A stretch of DNA of 64,000 nt from positions 4,154,001 through 4,218,000 of the forward strand of contig NZ_AP022567.1 of the NCBI RefSeq assembly GCF_010727475.1, in the 5' to 3' direction. The translations under genes were made by a program, and so were the position numbers. Under the pieces are notes generated by a model. The model was not told the origin of the DNA, searched no databases, and worked only from the letters and a program-made list of their open reading frames with translations. Shown in pieces: positions 61,201 through 64,000 of this stretch. The number at the start of each line of letters is the position of its first letter. Within the stretch, counting starts at the first letter, position 1. The DNA comes from Mycolicibacterium mageritense (GTDB lineage Bacteria; Actinomycetota; Actinomycetes; Mycobacteriales; Mycobacteriaceae).

Positions 61201-62917
61201 GTGTTCGACGACGTTCGAGCTCGGCGTTGACGTGGGGGATCTGCAATCTGTGGTGATGCGCAATATGCCGCCGAAGACCGCCAATTACGTCCAGCGGGCT
61301 GGACGTGCCGGTCGCCGGGCCGCGTCAGCTGCGTTGGTCGTCACATATGCCAACCGGTCAGCTCACGATCTCGCGCAGTACCAGAATCCGACGGCGATGA
61401 TTGCCGGCCAAATGCGCATCCCGTGGGTACCGGTCGATAATGCCCGCATCGGTCGGAGGCACGCGCACTCAATCGCTCTTGCAGCGTACTTCCGGCATTG
61501 CTACGAGACCGATGGTGAGTGGTGGAAGGCCGCGGGGCCGTTCTTCTCGCCGAACATTGCGGGTGGTCCGTCACCAGCCGACGGTGTGCGGGAGTTCTTG
61601 ACCCCGGTGCCCGCTCATGTGCAGGATGCGCTGGCCCAGGCACTTCCGGCTGGTGTGCAAACCGATATCGGTGTGCACGACGGAAGCTGGGTCGCCCCGC
61701 TTGTGGAGCTGCTCGAGTCGGTGCAGGACGAGTTGAGCCAGGATGTTGCTGACATCGACGCACGGATCGAAGAGTCGGTGAAGGCGCGAAAGTTCGGCGT
61801 CAGCAAGCAACTAGAAGAGACAAAGAGAACAATTCTGGGCAGACCTCTACTGGGATATCTCGGCAGTCGAAACATCCTGCCGAAGTACGGATTTCCAGTC
61901 GACACGGTCGAACTCAACACGCTTAACTCGACCGAGGCAATCGGCAGGAAGTTGGCGCTCGACCGTGATCTGTCGATGGCAATCTACGATTACGCACCCG
62001 GTAATCAGGTGGTTGCGGGTGGCAAGTTGTGGACATCGGCGGGTCTGCGGAAGCGTCCCGGCAAGGAGCTGGTTCGCCACAAGTACCGCGTATGTACCAC
62101 CTGTGGCCGCTTTGAGCGCGGTGCTGAACTTGACCCAGCTGTGCCTTGCCCCAGCTGTATGGATCCCTTCAAATCTATTGGGACATTGGTGGTTCCCGAG
62201 TTCGGATTCGTTGCCGCGTCCGACACTCGAGACGTTGGCAGTGCGCCACCGGATCGCCGCTGGCATGGTGGAAGCTACGTTGAGACGCACGGTGACGAGA
62301 TCGGCACGTACCACTGGGCGGGTTCCAGCGGTCTGAAAGTCAGTGCGCGGGCTGGAGTGAGGGCGTGGCTGGCTGCGGTGTCGGACGGAACCGGTGAAGG
62401 ATTCCAACTCTGTCAATGGTGCTACTGGGCCGCTCCTGTCGAGCGGGGGAGTCGACGCCGGAAGCATCAGCGGCCGGATAACGGACGGGAATGCGACGGC
62501 CCGTTGGAGAGAATCTCGCTCGGCCACCGATATCAGTCCGACATCGCGGAGTTCACCTTTGATGGGGCGCCGTACTTGAAAGATCAAGAGGCGAACTGGT
62601 TGTCGGCTCTGTACGCGATCCTCGAAGGAGCCTCATACGCGCTCGAGATCACCCGCGACGACATTGACGGAGCACTGTCGTGGAGCGCTGATCACCGGCG
62701 CAGCATCGTCTTGTTCGACACGGTCCCCGGTGGAGCAGGGTCGGCGAAGCGGATCGCGGAGAACATCGGATTGGTGTTGGAGTCGACAGTAAAGCGCGTG
62801 ACGAGCTGCGACTGTGGTGAGGAGACTTCCTGCTACGGGTGTCTGCGGTCGTATCGGAATGGGCGGTTCCATGAGAGTCTGTCGCGGCGTGCAGCGCTGC
62901 AGATCCTGAGAGGCTGA
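58286..62917 (+). CDS. DEAH-box helicase with Cys-cluster inserts and C-terminal DUF1998 (DruE-like)
   Basis: A 1543-aa SF2 helicase, GTG start overlapping the upstream stop (GTGA). Q-like YLHQEAAVRKF at 93-103, Walker A STGTGSGKT (112-120), motif Ia LLLYPMNALANDQLKRL, DEAH (255-258), motif III TSAS (290-293); helicase-C with STTFELGVDVGDL and motif VI VQRAGRAGRR near 1002-1011. Cys clusters occur near 478 (CTRC), 546 (CTGC..C..C), 585 (CTEC), 891 (CDAC..C..C), 1271 (CTTC..CPSC) and 1376. The C-terminus has SIVLFDTVPGGAGSAKRIAE and CDCGEETSCYGCLRSYRN, a complete DUF1998 zinc module. Helicase plus DUF1998 in one chain is typical of Druantia DruE; DISARM splits them into DrmA and DrmB. Confidence 0.9.
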   Translation: MIDRLDPLEAAKQIEGSYKRYLKTLLALRDEQLAAAFDAEIDASTLLTKGPILEMTPPYETGATCRELITEGILHPDFARIDSKAFRIDRPLYLHQEAAVRKFTAGRNLVVSTGTGSGKTESFLIPIINALIEESSRGTLGPGVRALLLYPMNALANDQLKRLRAVLAAVPEITFGRYTGETVEHARDAEAEFAQANPGQQRLPNELLSRDEMRGAPPHLLLTNYAMLEYLLLRPVDMDLFDGAHAGTWRFIVMDEAHVYDGAQGSEVALLIRRLKQRVAPGANLQCIATSASLNGSVRNDPRSEAMEFATNLFDAKFEYADGDTAEQDLVEPVRKTHAPTPTWSLTGDQLLGLRSGALKLDDVFPSTASAAAALASERSMVELKDALSAGPVDVRTLRERLWPDDDRSAELLDALVELGSGIQDDGGHPVLSARYHLFVRATEGAYVSFNDDGPHIFLGRHEVDPQTGRAVFEFGTCTRCGAVHLAGDVEHRDRREYFVPSKAADRSVNWLVLADEQGDVLDDEDELTLADLDKAKSDPTTRRLCTGCGLIADAVATTCPGVNCGGGQMLLVREHAHATRVMSRCTECGTQSRQGVRRLRTDVNAAPAVVTTALYQQLPEATDESADQVGGGRKLLMFSDSRQAAAFAAPYLDRTYTRMLERRYITQALRDPSAAGEELPLKDLALLTRERADAAGHFPRAMGKIEISQAVNQWISGELMTLDTRQSLEGLGLMRVALRPATPIPLRGFTSLGLTDDESWALLNELVKTIRLQAAVTVLDRVDVRDERFAPRNTRVRMKSVGSDRAKQIISWSPSAASATNSRITFLRKVLADLSNDTPAERILEGSWKLLESSGLLASEAERGAGGYVYQLDHNQLGVSNGAECQWYSCDACRLLTAFSVRDICPNSRCTGRLKPFELPDPAEDTNHYRVVYQTMNTAPLTAREHTAQWSAKEAAEIQRDFISGAVNVLSCSTTFELGVDVGDLQSVVMRNMPPKTANYVQRAGRAGRRAASAALVVTYANRSAHDLAQYQNPTAMIAGQMRIPWVPVDNARIGRRHAHSIALAAYFRHCYETDGEWWKAAGPFFSPNIAGGPSPADGVREFLTPVPAHVQDALAQALPAGVQTDIGVHDGSWVAPLVELLESVQDELSQDVADIDARIEESVKARKFGVSKQLEETKRTILGRPLLGYLGSRNILPKYGFPVDTVELNTLNSTEAIGRKLALDRDLSMAIYDYAPGNQVVAGGKLWTSAGLRKRPGKELVRHKYRVCTTCGRFERGAELDPAVPCPSCMDPFKSIGTLVVPEFGFVAASDTRDVGSAPPDRRWHGGSYVETHGDEIGTYHWAGSSGLKVSARAGVRAWLAAVSDGTGEGFQLCQWCYWAAPVERGSRRRKHQRPDNGRECDGPLERISLGHRYQSDIAEFTFDGAPYLKDQEANWLSALYAILEGASYALEITRDDIDGALSWSADHRRSIVLFDTVPGGAGSAKRIAENIGLVLESTVKRVTSCDCGEETSCYGCLRSYRNGRFHESLSRRAALQILRG

Positions 62918-63043
62918 GCATGATTGCGCGAATGTCTGCGAGCCGCCGCATGGAACAACTGTCATCGCAGAACGAGGCACATTGCGGAGTTTTCATTCCA
63001 ATAGACATTGGGCAATGTCGGGGCGAAGCAATACCCAGTGAGT

Positions 63044-63540
63044 TCAGAGCGGAAATAGCTTCAAGGTCTGCTTAGCCAGCTTGTCGGTTCGGGCTTCGAA
63101 CTCGGCTGCCGTCCATTGCTTCGCCTCGACCACATCAGCATTGAGTGTCAACCCATTCTTGAAGCCGACGAAGTTTCCGTTGGTATCTTTCCGAATCTTC
63201 TTGGAATGGAACGATTTATTGCTCAATGTGCTGTTGTAACCCGTCACAGTGAGGTTCCCCAGTCGGTGTACGTGCTGTTGCTGAATCGCTGATGCCATAT
63301 CAGCTCCGCCCAGCATGTTCAGCCATTCCTTCGGAAGTCCTGGCCCTTGAGGCAAGATGTGCTCGATTGTCCACTTGTAGTGCTTGCCTTCCCGCTCCCA
63401 TAGATCGGTGAAGGTTTCGTTGGTCATGCCGGCGCGGGCCAACGCAATCAATATGTACCTCGTTACGTCGGCATTCTCGTTGTCGAGGGGAGCGGTGAGC
63501 TTGGCGTGAGGTGAGCCCTTCGTAGTGGTCCAGTCGTTGT
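63044..63540 (-). pseudogene. C-terminal fragment of GmrSD-like (DUF262/DUF1524) type IV restriction protein, cut by IS3 element
   Basis: About 165 residues with the DUF1524 HNH-like nuclease core: WTIEHILPQGPGLPKEWLNM and HVHRLGNLTVTGYNSTLSNK, followed by a C-terminal tail ending KLFPL. In GmrSD proteins of about 600 residues this is the last third; the DUF262 NTPase part that should precede it is missing, and the frame instead enters an IS3-family element at about 63.49-63.59 kb. The exact junction is not resolved. It is convergent with the helicase gene. Family members cut modified (for example glucosylated) DNA. This copy should be inactive unless the fragment is expressed from the element. 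Confidence 0.75.
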
Positions 63541-63586
63541 GCGACTCTGTTGCCCGGTCTGCGGGCAAGGAAGAATCAACAACGAC

Positions 63587-63931
63587 ATGGCATCGAACAA
63601 GCGCCGGCGGCACACCCCGGACCAGATCATCCGCAAGCTCGCCGAGGGCAACAAGCTCCTTGCAGCGGGCCAGGAACTGAGCGAGGTGTGCCGACACCTA
63701 GAGATCGCGGAGTCGACGTGGCATCGCTGGCTTGCCCAGTACGGCGGCATGAAGGCCAACGACGCCAAGCGTCTCAAAGAACTCGAAGCCGAGAACGCCC
63801 GGCTCAAGAAGATGGTCGCCAACCAGGCCCTCGACATCGACATGCTCAAGGAGATCTCGGCGGGAAACTTCGACCCCGAACCGCAAGCGCAGCGCCGTCA
63901 CGGTGCTGCGCGAGCGGTTCGGGGTGTCTGA
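63587..63931 (+). CDS. IS3-family transposase OrfA
   Basis: A 114-aa protein with an HTH of the IS3/IS911 type (HTPDQIIRKLAEGNKLLAAGQELSEVCRHLEIAESTWHRW) and a leucine-zipper-like segment (KRLKELEAENARLKKMVANQ) for multimerisation. It ends LKEISAGNFDPEPQ..., running past the point where OrfB sequence begins in another frame. In this family OrfA and the OrfAB fusion made by frameshifting bind the ends and catalyse transposition. Confidence 0.88.
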   Translation: MASNKRRRHTPDQIIRKLAEGNKLLAAGQELSEVCRHLEIAESTWHRWLAQYGGMKANDAKRLKELEAENARLKKMVANQALDIDMLKEISAGNFDPEPQAQRRHGAARAVRGV

Positions 63932-64000
63932 ACGCCGCGCCTGCACGGTCGTGGGTCTGCACCGCTCCACGATGCGCCTGACGCCGGCGCCGATCGCCAC
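63873..64000 (+). CDS. IS3-family transposase OrfB, N-terminal part (truncated by window)
   Basis: A frame reading TPNRKRSAVTVLRERFGVSE RRACTVVGLHRST..., the usual start of IS3 OrfB (HTH_21 region) ahead of the DDE integrase domain, which lies beyond the window. Relative to OrfA it is offset by +1 (equivalent to -2), not the -1 offset usual for IS3 programmed frameshifting, so either the slip site differs or an indel has occurred. Start position is approximate. Confidence 0.65.

Larger units (their letters stand above)
63541..64000 (+). mobile_element. IS3-family insertion sequence, left part (continues beyond window)
   Basis: Contains a typical orfA followed by the start of an orfB-type frame. 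The left terminus lies upstream of orfA, somewhere between about 63490 and 63586; I could not fix the terminal repeat because the other end is outside the window. It interrupts the DUF262/DUF1524 gene. Confidence 0.75.

Noticed and set aside
54900..62917. DISARM system
   Set aside because: DISARM has separate helicase (DrmA) and DUF1998 (DrmB) proteins plus a PLD protein and a methylase; here helicase and DUF1998 are in one chain and no PLD or methylase is present.
58286..62917. Hachiman or Zorya helicase
   Set aside because: No HamA-type DUF1837 or ZorA/ZorB motor-like protein next to it, and those helicases lack DUF1998.
1..64000. CRISPR arrays, tRNA or rRNA genes
   Set aside because: I saw no regularly spaced direct repeats of CRISPR type, no clover-leaf pattern with TTCGA-type T arm and no rRNA-like sequence; the R1 and R2 copies are kilobases apart.

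Overview
The window is high-GC actinobacterial DNA, almost certainly a fast-growing mycobacterium (Mycolicibacterium type). Pointers are tandem mycolic-acid-type SAM methyltransferases, a FadD36-type acyl-CoA ligase, a CYP138/CYP135-like P450, PknH-type sensor-domain lipoproteins, a CDGP secreted protein, DesA3-like desaturase and a GyrB that closely follows the mycobacterial sequence. There are no rRNA, tRNA or CRISPR features that I could see.

Layout. 1-3.9 kb: two cyclopropane/mycolate-type methyltransferases (first one cut by the window edge), a 592-aa alpha/beta hydrolase with a glycine-rich hydrophobic tail, a small tautomerase and a tiny basic protein. 4.3-7.9 kb: a short leader gene, a GT4 glycosyltransferase and its partner, then a DesA3-like desaturase. 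8.2-11.9 kb: an MFS transporter, a solute-binding protein without signal peptide and an FAD monooxygenase in one minus-strand operon. 12.4-19.2 kb: a tightly overlapped plus-strand operon: amidase, DUF3311, sodium:solute symporter, double-domain AsnC regulator, FadD36, P450. 19.3-24.3 kb: lipoprotein pair, DUF6194/MerR divergent pair, a Ser/Thr kinase with an Mce-associated-like ectodomain next to a stand-alone copy of that ectodomain, and a His-rich secreted peptide. 24.3-30 kb: LysR-tctCBA tripartite transporter facing a malate/lactate dehydrogenase and RraA-type aldolase. 30-36.3 kb: patatin, formylglycine-generating enzyme, GntR regulator, Cys-type sulfatase and a second GyrB. 36.5-42.9 kb: AbiEi/VSR-like protein, two DUF202 proteins, an ABC transporter of the sulfonate/nitrate class and a SulP permease. 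43-50.7 kb: ketoacyl synthase, PAS-GGDEF protein, LivHMGFK transporter. 50.9-54.7 kb: second Ser/Thr kinase, CDGP protein, PTP-type phosphatase and macrodomain protein.

54.9-64 kb is an accessory defence-like region with visibly lower GC and different codon use: a 1129-aa protein of no recognised domain translationally coupled to a 1543-aa DEAH helicase with several Cys4 clusters and a C-terminal DUF1998 module. This two-gene layout resembles Druantia type III (DruH+DruE). Right next to it lies the C-terminal stump of a GmrSD-like (DUF262/DUF1524) type IV restriction gene, cut by an IS3-family element that runs off the window.

Two dispersed families of intergenic palindromic elements (R1, four copies; R2, three copies) are scattered between 19 and 53.5 kb. 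One R1 arm contains the stop codon of the P450 gene. The GyrB paralogue has an abrupt change of codon use in mid-gene that suggests gene conversion with the housekeeping gyrB.
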